DNA from: Myxocyprinus asiaticus
Taxonomy: Eukaryota; Chordata; Actinopteri; Cypriniformes; Catostomidae
Direction of reading: 5' to 3'
Length of the DNA stretch: 64,000 bases
NCBI RefSeq assembly: GCF_019703515.2
Contig: NC_059388.1
Location: forward strand, 248,001-312,000
Every line of letters starts with the position of its first letter. Position 1 is the stretch's first letter. The position numbers were made by a program, and so were the translations under genes. The notes below the pieces were generated by a model. The model saw nothing but the letters and a program-made list of their open reading frames with translations. It did not search any database and had not been told where the DNA came from. Below are positions 1-10,520 of this stretch, in pieces.

Positions 1-3000
1 GCTGGGCGACATTTTGGGTTTTTTGCGTTGGCTCCGCTGAGCGGCTGGAGCTTGTTTTGTGAATAACACTTTTCCTTAAAGAAACTTTTGCATTGATGGA
101 AGATTACTTTTGCATTGAAGTTCCCGGACAGATTGAGAGTGGACACTATGGATGACCACAAAATATCTACATACTCACACAAAGGATGTCTTTTATATAG
201 CTGACGGATTGTGTAAGTTATGGTATATACGTTTATGCGGCCTCCGAGTGAATTGACTCGACCATCTGGGGAACCGGGATGCCGGTTTTGTTCCTTTTTG
301 TATTGGTTCCGCCTAGCGGCTGGAGCTTGTTCTATTAAATAACACTCCTTTGGAACAGCTTTGGATTAATCTGTTCATTCTTCATGCTTATTCCTCCTGC
401 TGGCTGTAGTTTGATTTGTTGAGTTTTTTTTACAAGATATTGGAATGATTACGTCATCCGCTGAATTCATAATAGCTGGCTCACGGAACATTAGTTTGTC
501 TGTCTGAGGAATCTGAATGGTTTTATATTGGCTGGAATTTGTTTTGTGGAAGATCACATCCTTGAGACAGATCTGTGGATGAATCTACACATTCTTAGTG
601 TTCATTCTTCCTATTGACTGGGTTTATTTTAAAAAGTATTTTCTGTTATGTAATTTTGCCTCACAAATTTGTGAGGCAAAATTGAGCAATCAGATGGCAA
701 ATTTGTCGTGGGGGCTCATGGGCGTTCATGGACCTTTTGAGTTTAGAGGGATTGTCGCCGTTTGGCGCTGTTGTGCGCGGGGTTAATGGGCATGTTTTTC
801 TTTTTTCTGTTTGTTTTGTTCGGGGGTTGATTGTTTCACTAATGGGGAATGTGGTCTGTATTATTTTGTTTTTCACACACAATATTTTTTTTATTATATC
901 AATATGTCAGTTGTTAATATGAGTGTACTATCTCTCTCCACATGGAATGTGAATGGGTTAGGGCACCCCATAAAAAGTTATTTCTTTTTTTAAATGTAAG
1001 AAGTATGATATAGTGTTTCTTCAAGAAACACATCTCTCCCCGCAGAAAGCTGAAACATTTGGGAAGATATGGGGTGGACATGTTTTTTTTAGTGCTGGCT
1101 CAAGTAAGAGCAAGGGAGTCATTATATTGGTAAATAAACATCTACAATTCAAATGTCTCAAACAGATTAAAGATCAATTAGGAAGAGTCATTATTGTGTT
1201 AGTTGAAATTCAAGGGCAAAGGTTGATTTTGGCTAATATTTACACACCTAATGCTGATGATCAGGGATTTTTTATAGATCTTGAAGGGATGTTGCAAGCC
1301 GCTGGCACCCCTCATGATATAATATTGGGAGGAGACTTTAATGTTTTGATGGACTCAGTCCTTGATCATAGTGAAGCAAAAGTGTGTAAGCCCCCTAGAG
1401 CAACATTGACGCTTCAAAGGATGTGTAAAAATCTTGGTCTTATGGATATTTGGAGACTTTTGAACCCATCTGGTAGGGACTATACATTTTTTTCATCAGT
1501 CCATAAGATTTATTCTAGAATAGATTTTTTTTTATATCCAAATCCCTCATTTCATCTGTTGTTGATTGCTCAATTGGAAACATTTTAGTCTCAGATCACA
1601 CCCTGGTGAGTTTAGAGGTGATGCCACATATAGAGAAAAATAAATCATATAGTTGGCACCTTAATGTGTCCCTTTTGCAAAATCCTGATTTCCAACAAAT
1701 GTTAAAGACTGAAATCAATATTTATATGGAGACCAACTGGTCCTCGGTATCCTCTGTGGGTGTGACTTGGGAGACACTTAAGGTGGTTCTTAGAGGTCGG
1801 ATCATACAGAATGCCTCATTCATCAAAAATTCCAAAGCACGAGAACTTGTGGAGTTGGAAGAGAATATTAAAAGTGCAGAGGCAGAGCTGAAGCACTATA
1901 TGTCAGCTGATGGCCTCAGAGAATTGACCCAATTGAAATATAGATATAATACTATTTTGTCACGGAAAGTGGAGTTTTGGTTATTCAGGGCAAGACAGTC
2001 ATACTTTGAGTCAGGTGACAAAGCAGGGAAGCTTTTTCTAGATATATAAAGCAGAGAGCATCTCTTTCTATCATTCCCTCAGTGAAATCTGCTGGTTGTG
2101 AAATTTTTACTTCAGTCATTGATATTAATAATGCCTTTATAGAGTTCTATATTGATCTTTATAGTTCCACGTCTTTGTCTACTGATGAAGATATTAGAAA
2201 CTTTGTGGAACCATTAGAACTTCCTAAACTGACGATTAAGCAAAAAAATTCTCTTGATTCTGAGAAACCTTGGAGGAGCTTGACGAGATAATTAAGTCCC
2301 TACCTACTGGCAAGGCTACGGGGCCAAATGGTTTTGCCGCTGAATTTTTTAGATCCTGTGCTACAGAACTGGCTCCACTTTTGTTAGAAGTTTATACTGA
2401 ATCATTAAAGAATGGAAAGCTTCCTCCAACCATGACACAAGCCCGGATCAGTCTGATTCTTAAAAAGGACAAAGATCCAAGTGAGTGTAAGAGTTACCGT
2501 CCAATCTCCCTGATCCAACTAGATTAAGCAATAATTAACCGATTAAGTAAAGTTATGACATCTTTTATACATATAGATCAGGTGGGGTTTATTCGGGGCT
2601 GCAGCTCTTCTAATAACATCAGGCGTCTCATCAATATCATGTGGTCAGTAGCGAATGATCAATCTCCGATCGCTGCCATCTCACTTGACGCTGAAAAGGC
2701 GTTTGATATGGTAGAATGGGATTATCTTTTTAAGATTTTGGAAATGTATGGGTTTGGGAGTACATTTATTGGTTGGATTAAGTTACTTTATAAACACCCT
2801 GTAGCAGCAGTACAAACAAATGGATTAATTTCAGATTATTTTACTCTGGATAGGGGAACTCGGCAGGGCTGCCCTCTTTCCCTGTTATTGTTCTGTCTTG
2901 CCCTGCAACCATTAGCAGCTGCGATAAGAAAGGAGGATGATTTTCCAGGGGTGATTGCAGGCGGTGGGCGCATAAGCTTCTGCTTTACGCAGATGATATT

Positions 3001-4926
3001 TTATTATTTGTCTCTGAACCTACTAGATCTATGCCTTGCCTTCACAGAATTATTAATTCCTTTTCCAAGTTCTCAGGATACAATGTTAATTGGTCTAAAT
3101 CCGAAGCTTTGGCTCTGACAGCATACTGTCCAGTAACGGCTTTCCAGCCGGGCGCCTTCCAGTGGCCCAAACAGGGCATTAAGTATTTGGGGATTTTATT
3201 CCCAGCAAATTTGTCTGATTATTTTGTGTCAATTTTGACCCTTTAATAAAAAGATTTTCGAGCGATGTGGGCAGGTGGGCTTCATTACATTTATCGATGA
3301 TTGGAAAGGTTAATGTTATTAAAATGAATTGTATTCCAAAATTTAACTACCTGCTACAATCTCTCCCTGTAGATGTTCCCCCTCTCTTATTTCAAGCAAT
3401 TCGATAGCATAGCGAAGTCCTTCATTTGGAATGGTAAACGTCCCAGATTGCATTTTAATAAGTTACATAGGCCAATTGACAAAGGTGGGCTAGGCCTACC
3501 CAAGATTTGGTTTTATTACAATGCGTTCAGTCTCAGACATTTGGCTCATTGGTCACTTCCACCTGAGAGAGCCCCTCCCTGGTTTGTTATTGAACAGGCA
3601 GTTCTTGCCCCTATTTCGCCGTTACAAAGCATCTCTATCAAACTAATTGGAAAAGTTAAGTTACACCCCATTATTTCGCATTTACACTCGGTATGGACTA
3701 AAGTGTCCAGATTGTTTAAATTGGACACTTATTTAAATGTTGCCTTGAGCATATGGCAGAACCCAAGACTATGTATTGGCAAGTCCCCTTTCTGCTGGCC
3801 AGAGTGGATTGTGAGGGGTGTTGTTACACTCGGTGACCTCTATGAAAGTGGTGTGTTGAGACCGTTTGAAAACTTGGTCCAACATTTTGGGATCCCCAGA
3901 CCTCAGTTTTATAGGTATTTACAATTGCGCCACCTGCTTTGTACTATTTTTGGGAGTAGCACACACCCCCCTGAGGAGGCAGATGCTTTGGGAGAGGTGA
4001 TTGCGGCTTTTGGAAAGGGTCATGAGGCATCAGTGTACAACTCCCTGTTAATTCAGAGTATGGGGGATGGAGCTTTAACTTCTATTAAGAAATTATGGGA
4101 GAAAGATTTGAATTTGGTATTGGAGGATGAAGTGTGGACTAAGATTCTGAAAAATGTCAAGTCTTTGCAGGGGTTTGCCTTATGCAATTTAAGATTTTAC
4201 AAAGATTTTATTGGACCCCCTGTAGATTATATAGGCTTGGTCTTAAAGACACACCCACATGCTGGCGATGCCAATCAGAAGTTGGAGACATAGCCCATGT
4301 TTTTTGGGGATGCGTTAAGATCCAAGATTTTTGGTTAAAGATTCAGAATTATTTGCATGACATTCTGGGCACTCAAATTTTACTTTGCCCCAGACTTTGC
4401 ATTTTGGGCAATGGGGAAGTTATAAATTTGGGTGACAAATATATAACAAATTGGGTTCTGACTGGCGTGATGATCGGTAGACAAATTATTTTAAGGGGAT
4501 GGAAGTCAGACGGAGCGCCACCATTTCCAGAGTGGTGTGCGGAGAAGGGGAGGATGGCGGCTTATAAGAAGATGATAGATGGAAGGCTGGAGCGGGAGGA
4601 CTTATTTTTCAGGAAGTGGGGTAGGTATTTGGCAGTTTTGGAGGACTCTAGGGGAAGGGATGAGGAGGGAGATGTTTAGTTTAATTATGTGTGTATATAT
4701 ATATATATATATATACAGTATGTATATGTATATTTTTTTTATTATTGTTTGTGTGTGTGTGTGTATTATTTTATGTGACCACAGGGGTGTTCTTTGGGGT
4801 AGAGTGGGGTTGGTGTTTGGGGAGGGATGTTAATGAGTGTTAAAAGTTAAATGATGATTCTGTGTGTATATGTTGTGTTTTTCTCTGTTGTGCTTTCTCT
4901 TTGAATCAATAAAAAATGTTAATTAC
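1..4926 (+). mobile_element. L1-type LINE, copy A (5' end outside window)
   Basis: The copy enters the window inside the spacer between ORF1 and ORF2, carries a broken ORF2, and ends in a 3' UTR with (TA)n and (GT)n runs and the terminal motif GAATCAATAAAAAATG. Five more copies of the same family occur in the window and share this ending where it is intact. The spacer (1-903) contains imperfect direct repeats: a block around 30-60 (gctccgctgagcggctggag) recurs near 305-335 and more weakly near 525. ORF1 would lie to the left of the window. The right end abuts a gypsy integrase, so this L1 probably inserted into that element. Confidence 0.9.
904..4679 (+). pseudogene. L1 ORF2 pseudogene (endonuclease-reverse transcriptase), copy A
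   Basis: ORF2p of L1 elements nicks target DNA and reverse-transcribes the element RNA in place. The endonuclease is seen as STWNVNG, FLQETH, LGGDFN and SDH in order. The reverse transcriptase is seen as AISLDAEKAFDMVEWD, GTRQGCPLS and an out-of-frame YADD box near 2983-3010. A C-terminal zinc knuckle (CWRCQSE...H...C) lies near 4260-4320. Candidate starts are the ATGs at 904 or 919. The frame is broken repeatedly: shifts near 985, 1560, 2045, 2270, 2535, 2980, 3250 and 4170 split it into eight or more pieces, so no functional protein is possible. The C-terminal pieces (3373-4679) are the longest. Confidence 0.9.
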
Positions 4927-5931
4927 AAAAGAACGTACTGAATTTCATTCTTACTATTTGAAGGTCCCGCCTCCCAGGCTTCCCGCAAGACATCAAGCAC
5001 ACCGCGTGGGCACCGCCCATACAGCAGCTCAAATGGGGAAAACCCAGTGGAGGCTTGTGGGACCTCCCGTACTGCGAACAACAGGGGGTCGAGCCACTTA
5101 TCCCAATTTCTAGCATCCTCGTGCATGAACTTACGAATCATATTTTTAAGGGTTTTATTAAATCGTTCCACCAGGCCATCTGTTTATGGATGGTACACAC
5201 TGGTGCGAACCGATTTAATGCCCAATAACTCGTACAGCTCGCATAGTGTCCGTGACATAAATGTTGTGCCTTGATCGGTGAGGATTTCTTTCAGAATCCC
5301 CACCCGGGAGATTATTTTGAAGAGCACCTCCGCTACACTGCATGCTGAGATGTTGCGTAGAGGCACTGCTTCCGGATATCGCATTGCATAGTCCACTAGG
5401 ACCAATACAAAGCGATGTCCACGTGCTGACTGCTCTAAAGGCCCGACGAGGTCCATTCCAATTCTCTCGAAGGGGACCTCGATCAATTGAAGGGGGCGCA
5501 ATGGCGCTTTTGGGGTGGCCAGTGGATTTACCAGCTGACATTCGCAGCATGCCGCACACCACCTGCGGACATCGCCGCCAATTCCCGGCCAATAAAAACG
5601 GGCTATTAGACAGTTCAGTGTTTTAATTTCCCCTAAGTGACCCGCCATGGGATTATAATGAGCCGCCTGGAACACCATTTCCCGACGGCTCCGCGGTATC
5701 AAGAGCTGGGTTGTATCTTCTTTTGTTTGAGCGTCCTGTGTCACTCTATACAACCGCTAGTTTATAATTGCAAAATAGGGATATGAAAGTGCGACGTTCG
5801 GCTGGAGTTGTTGACCAAAGACCACTCTCACTTGATCAAAGGCGTGCTTGAGGGTTTCGTCTCGTGATTGCTCCAAAGGGAAATCCTCTTTCTCTTCGAT
5901 GCCAGAGCATCGCACATTTCACATCTCCTTA
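4927..5931 (-). pseudogene. gypsy integrase pseudogene
   Basis: Integrase joins element DNA to the chromosome. Visible in order on the minus strand are a zinc-binding H2C2 region (HYNPMAGHLGEIKTL ... CAACCECQ), the first core aspartate in GMDLVGPL, the second in ILTDQGTTF and the glutamate in TDGLVERFNK, that is, a complete D,D-35-E set. The frame is open except for a stop about 5760, three codons upstream of RLYRV, and a Q-to-stop change in YHP(Q)TDGL near 5183. The 3' end stops abruptly after KNEIQYV at the L1 junction. The part nearest protease (about 5760-5930) encodes a linker including FPLEQSRDETLKHAFDQVR. Confidence 0.85.
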
Positions 5932-5935
5932 CTTT

Positions 5936-6940
5936 TGTTGGGCCTCATGTATTCAGATAGAAGACAAAGGCAGGCCTAACACAGTCGTAAAAACATAACT
6001 CAAGCCCACACATTCGCGCCAAAATCAAACAAAGGGAGTCCAAAACAGACTACAAATCCCATGAAGCCTTGCTCACTAAAGGATCGAACTCTCAACTCCT
6101 ATTAGATGTGGCACACAACATACGTCCCTCAAACCACATCATCAGTAGTTGAAATACCTCTGAAATGCTTCATGGATTTGCTTCCAGCAACTTTGTTTGC
6201 AATGTGTAGATGCAGCTCATCGCTGCTCTCAGGTGCATCCTCGTGGCACAAGGAAGTAACGTCCGACTTGAAACTGTGGCCATACAATCTCCATCTCGCT
6301 GGACGAGTTGAGATTACTCTGTGTTCAACCGAACACTCTAACGGATCCGAAGGAGACCGCCGAGCAATCTGCATCTTCATCCGTTTGCCTGCAGAAGTGA
6401 AGAGATTAAAGATTTCTCTTCCATTTTCAATCAAGTCGACATTTCTGAGTTCTCCGCCAGCCCACCGAGAATCAACAGCCGTGCCCGCCAACAGAGCGAG
6501 GAAACGGCCTCCCGTCATCACCCGAGCCTCAAGGAACCGGGTCGGAGTTAAAGGACACACATTCTGCATCCTCATGCGATTCAAGTAAGAGGTTTACATC
6601 TGGGCAGAGATAGAATATTATAGTGTGTTATTCTTGTGTTTCAAAGTTTTTTTCTTGTACAGTTTACGGACCGCCATGTCCGCTCATTATTAATACTCAG
6701 GGTATTAATTATCACGAATTTGTTTTGCTGTATTGTGGTCTAACCAAACTGGACTGTTGTGCATTTTCGCCATCGCAGGTGAAACCGGCAAACTGAGTTA
6801 TCCATTAAAGAGTCAAAGAACACGGGACTTTTACGAGCCGTCCACCACGTCTTTGAGATATAAACTAACAGCTGCTTTCTCTCCCACGATCGCGAAATCG
6901 GCTTTAGGGCCGTCACTTAATTCTCTCTCTCTCGTACTAA

Positions 6941-6998
<58 letters not shown>

Positions 6999-7792
6999 TA
7001 TGTGTTATAGGATTATTTTAGTTTCCATATCTAATCATATCACTGTTTAGTTTGTAGTTGTAAGTCGGAAGTTTATTGACTGCATTGTATTAATTATTAA
7101 TTGATATTACTGCATAAATAAACTTTGTTTACATTACAAAGAGAAGTGTTTTGGTTTGTTTTGCATACCCTGTTTCATGCTGATGGGATGTCAGGTGCTC
7201 GGATTCAAGCCTTCATTCATTGTTTTTTTCCACGAAAATCGATATTCTTCGGATGTCGATTTTCCTAAGAAAACAATCTAATATTGAGACTGTTTTATTA
7301 TCTGGTTATTAGTCCCTGATTCCAGGGTGGTGCCCCGTCAATGTTAATCCTTATTATTATAATTAATTATAATTAATTATAATTATAATTATTAATATTC
7401 TATTGATTTTTGATAATTGATAATTATCTTTGATGATCGTTGAACTTGAATGATCAATAAGCTAGTGTTAATTTTAATTAATGTTTCATCGATGTTAACA
7501 ATTAACGATTGTTTTTGATAATTGTTGATTTAAAGGATTAGGAAAGCTAACATTGATTCTCATCAATGTTCTATTGATTTTAATAATTAATAATTATCTT
7601 TGATAATTATTAATTATTGCTAATAACCAAACCCGCTCCTAAACGTAGCGCACTACATTTACTGGAGCCACATATGAGGTTTTAATGAGTTAGATTCAAC
7701 TAATTAATTTAAATATTATTTAATAACTAAATAAATAATTATTAATTATTTCTGATAGTAACACTGATCTAAACAACCAGTAAAGCCCTACA
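5936..7792. mobile_element. Solo LTR, 1.86 kb, nested in gypsy pol
   Basis: The stretch begins TGTTGGGC and ends GCCCTACA, an imperfect 8-bp terminal inverted repeat of TG...CA type, and is flanked by CTTT on both sides (5932-5935 and 7793-7796), which reads as a 4-bp target duplication. The gypsy protease and integrase reading resumes on either side. It has no coding capacity. It contains a (CA)n run (6942-6997), an AATAAA on the + strand near 7116 and an AT-rich part rich in short palindromes (about 7350-7760). The + orientation is suggested only by AATAAA. The parent element, retrotransposon or endogenous retrovirus, cannot be named from the LTR alone. Confidence 0.7.
6942..6997. repeat. 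(CA)n microsatellite
   Basis: Pure CA dinucleotide run of about 28 units inside the solo LTR. It creates a meaningless threonine-histidine reading frame. Confidence 0.97.
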
Positions 7793-7796
7793 CTTT

Positions 7797-9175
7797 AGTG
7801 CAGGACACATCCATGCAAATACCTTCCAATAGATTTCTAAAATCAGGCCAATCAGTCCACAAAAATCAGCGGATGGGTGAGGCGGGAACTAACCGCGGCC
7901 TCCAGTCTATGCATTTCCCCCGGAATTTAATCACAAGGGTCACCACCGGGTACTTGTGAATATCCCCATGCACACACTTCACCCTCACCGTTTTAGCTGT
8001 GCCCAAAGCCTCGTGTTGAACCAAGCGTTGGTGGATAGTGGTTTGATTTCAGTCTGTATCCACCAATGCTTGGTGAATACCCCCCTGACACTTACCGGAA
8101 TCCGGTACGCTCCGGCCCGGTCGGGGGCAGCCTGCGGAATGTCGGAGACCCAAACCATTGTCCCCAGCTCCCGGAATCTCGGAATTGCCCCGGATCTCCG
8201 CAACTCCAGCAGGCTGGCCCAGGCACTACGCCCGCACCTGCGTTGGCAGACGCCCCCACCTGAGGGGGAGAGCGGCGGGGCATCATAGGAGTCAAGGGGG
8301 GCGCTCCCCTCGCCCGGGGAACTGGTCTCGATGGCGGTCCTCAGGAACTGAGGGGGACTGAGGGGGGCAGGAACTGGCCCTGGAGAGAGAGCAGAGTGAG
8401 GGGGAAGAGGGGAGGGGGAGGAGACAGGGGGAGGAGAGAGAGTGTAGGAGGGCTCTTCTGCCCTCGGGAATCCCGCCAAGTGGTCCTCCACAAGCCGGAC
8501 AGCCTCCTCCAGCGATGAGGGGCGGTGGCACTGGACTCACTCCGCCATCCCTTTCGGTAGTCGATGTGTCAGCTGCTCCAGTACCACCTGATTGATGACT
8601 CCCTCGACGTCGCGGTCCCCTGCCAGCAGCCATCTTCGGCAGGCGTCTCAGAGCCGCTGGGCGAAGGTGAACGGATGGTCGGTCCTCTCAAACTCCATGC
8701 TCCAGAAGAGCTGGCAATTCTCTTCCGGGCTCCGACCCACCCGTTGCAAGATGGCCTTTTTTATATCTTCATAGGCCAGGAGATTCGCTGCCAGTAGATG
8801 TTGAGCCGCGAGCCGGGGGTCCCCGGACAGTAATGGTATGAGCCTCGCCGCCCACTGGCCAGGCCCAGATCTCCGCTGTGCGTTCAAACAAATCCAAGAA
8901 TGCTTCAGGATCATCTGCTGCCCCCATCTTCTGTAGCGTGGGCGAGGGAAAGGGGGTTGTGGTGTCCGGGGTCGCAGCTGGGGCGGTCTCCTGGCTGAGG
9001 AGGCTCCGGATCACCTGCCGGTCCTCTGCTTGAGCTCGTAGGATTTTTTAAAAAAACGACGTTCTTGGTCTTGTCGGAGCTCAAGCAGGGATTGTTGGTG
9101 TGCTTGGTGAAGGCCAGTGAGGGATTGGAGGATCTGTGACAGCTGAGAGGACTCTACGGGGCGATTTGCTTCCAT
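7797..9175 (-). pseudogene. gypsy gag-protease pseudogene
   Basis: Gag forms the retrotransposon particle and protease cleaves the polyprotein. The start is the ATG at 9175, 12 bases past the primer-binding site, and opens MEANRPVESSQLSQILQSL. Recognisable gag pieces include DDPEAFLDLFERTAEIW, WAARLIPLLSGDPRLAAQHL and LAYEDIKKAILQRVGRSPEE, followed by a proline-serine-rich linker (about 8300-8470) and a protease-like tail (7797-8100) reading GDIHKYPVVTLVIKFRGK. Breaks include a shift at the T/A run near 9040-9055, another near 8850 and a stop near 8650. The expected protease DSG motif lies in a damaged stretch near 8050. Confidence 0.75.
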
Positions 9176-9186
9176 CTTGGGCTCAG

Positions 9187-9204
9187 TCCCGGGTTTCGGC
9201 ACCA
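9187..9204 (-). promoter_or_regulatory. gypsy primer-binding site
   Basis: On the minus strand the bases TGGTGCCGAAACCCGGGA follow the LTR end after one spacer base. A TGG-initial 18-mer directly after an LTR is the expected site where a tRNA 3' end primes minus-strand DNA synthesis. Its position fixes the strand of the element and the 5' nature of the neighbouring LTR. Confidence 0.75.
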
Positions 9205-9205
9205 G

Positions 9206-9572
9206 TGTAAAGGTTTTTGCCAGGGAGGACGTGGGAAACCAGATTTCTTTCACTCAGGTAAGGGTCTTTAATGGAGTTAAAGGGTTGCCACAACACGTCA
9301 GCTTCACGCTCTCACAATACTCTTTAGCTTCACAGTAAGATTCTAGCTTCACAATAACACTTTAGCTTCACAATAACACTGTAGCTTCACGAAGAGCTTC
9401 AAGACCCAGACTCTCTCTCTCTGGTCTGCTGGAGGTGTGGCTCTTTTATGCTGCTCTCCCCATGCTCACTGTAATTAGAGACAGGTGTTAGACATAATTT
9501 AGCTCAAGTGCAAGCGCCCTTACCGCTTTCTCTCTCTCTGGACGGACGCTTGACCACGCCCCCACTGCCACA
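9206..9572 (-). mobile_element. gypsy 5' LTR
   Basis: A 367-bp block with TG at one end and CA at the other (TGTAAAGG ... CTGCCACA on the + strand), next to a primer-binding site. It contains short direct repeats of cttcacaataacac type (about 9310-9400) and CT-rich tracts. A related 401-bp solo LTR lies at 49905-50305 in the same orientation, which confirms the family. Confidence 0.85.
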
Positions 9573-10259
9573 CATAGGTCATGAAGAGCTAACAAAACTT
9601 ATTGAAACATCAAAAGCCACAACATGTATGTTAGATCCAATACCAACTAAGCTCTTAAAGAGGTATTCCCTGTAATCTCAGAACCTCTTCTTAATATTAT
9701 TAACTCCTTGCATGGTTTAGGTCCTATTTAGCAGACCGCTACCACTTTGTCTATGTAAATGATGAATTGGCAAACCAAACTAAAGTTAAGTATGGACCAA
9801 TCCTGCATCACCTCGGTCTAATGATGGACTACACTCTTATAATGGAATACATAGACTATAAATTAATTGCCAACAAAACCCTTCATCAGCCAACTAACAA
9901 AGGACAATTGCATCTATGTGAACTTCTGCAGTTAATCCAGGATGAACTTCAAAGACATTAGTCATTAATCTTACAGTTCTTACAAAATATTTGTTTAAAC
10001 ACTGAACCTTAACACTTAGTTTAATAATTTTAAACTAGCCTTCAGCTTGCTCACTGGGTTTCTAAATACAATTATTATTTAATTACTTATTTTTAAACAC
10101 AATTCACAATTGTATTTTTCAAACTACACAATGGTGACTCTAAGACATTATAGATATTACAGTTATATTTTCTGTTAATGCATGATTTTCTGTAAAGCTG
10201 CTTTGAAATGATGTGTGCTGTGAAAGGCGCTATACATATAAAAATGACTTGACTTGACT
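9573..10259 (+). mobile_element. CR1/L2-type LINE 3' fragment
   Basis: The first part (9575-9790) encodes reverse-transcriptase pieces such as LDPIPTKLLKEVFPVISE and SYLADRYHFVYVNDE with an internal deletion between them. The rest is a 3' UTR ending in a short-repeat tail (gacttgacttgact) after ctatacatataaaaat, typical of CR1/L2-like LINEs. The 3' UTR (9797-10259) is the same family as the minus-strand piece at 41781-42715. The ORF at 9767-9961 lies in UTR sequence and is not a gene. Confidence 0.75.
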
Positions 10260-10358
10260 CAATAGTGATACGGCCAAACCTTCTGTCACTTTACATGCAT
10301 AATGCCCAGCCGTATTGATTTGGGCTGCTGAAGCTTGAGCTCTACCAAAAGGGTGCTC

Positions 10359-10407
10359 TGGCAGTGGTGGGATTTAAACCCATGCCCCCAAAGAGACTGG
10401 AGCCTTA
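10359..10407 (-). pseudogene. tRNA-Leu 3' half
   Basis: On the minus strand the sequence runs aaggctccagtctctttggg, then a T-arm gggtttaaatccc, then an acceptor strand ending ccactgcca. This matches the anticodon-loop-to-3'-end half of vertebrate tRNA-Leu, including its long variable arm. The 5' half is absent; an A-rich spacer takes its place. It cannot be a working tRNA gene. It lies 37 bases beyond the end of a 5S rRNA fragment on the same strand. Confidence 0.75.
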
Positions 10408-10444
10408 TTTTTTTATTATTATTATTATAGGGAAGAGGCAAACT

Positions 10445-10520
10445 GCTTTCGGCACTCTGTATTCCTAGGCGGCCTCCCATCCAAGTATTAACCAAGCCCG
10501 ACCCCGCTTAGCTTCCAAGA
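10445..10520 (-). pseudogene. 5S rRNA 3' fragment
   Basis: Read on the minus strand, ttggaagctaagcggggtcg, then ggttaatacttggatgggag, then gccgcctaggaatac matches 5S rRNA from about position 43 to the 3' end with several substitutions. It holds much of the internal promoter region, but the first third is missing and replaced exactly at 10521 by the 3' end of a Tx1-like L1. A 5S-derived SINE is possible, but the direct LINE junction argues for an interrupted 5S copy. Confidence 0.85.

Larger units (their letters stand above)
4927..9572 (-). mobile_element. Ty3/gypsy retrotransposon, Gmr1-like domain order, partial
   Basis: Read on the minus strand it runs 5' LTR (9206-9572), primer-binding site, gag, protease, then integrase down to 4927, where it meets the L1 copy A tail. 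A 1857-bp solo LTR (5936-7792) is nested between protease and integrase. With that removed, no reverse transcriptase or RNase H lies between protease and integrase. This is the order known for Gmr1-like gypsy elements of fish, where RT follows integrase. The missing RT, RNase H and 3' LTR would lie left of copy A, outside the window. Frameshifts and stops in gag and integrase show the copy is dead. Confidence 0.8.

Noticed and set aside
6106..6588. Overlapping 150-160-codon ORFs on both strands.
   Set aside because: Both lie inside the solo LTR and show no domain; mirrored open frames reflect base composition.
7333..7345. A primer-binding-like string (TGGTGCCCCGTCA) after CCAGGG, which could make 5936-7328 an LTR and the rest an internal region.
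   Set aside because: The TG...CA ends with the CTTT duplication place the LTR end at 7792, and gypsy protease resumes right after it.
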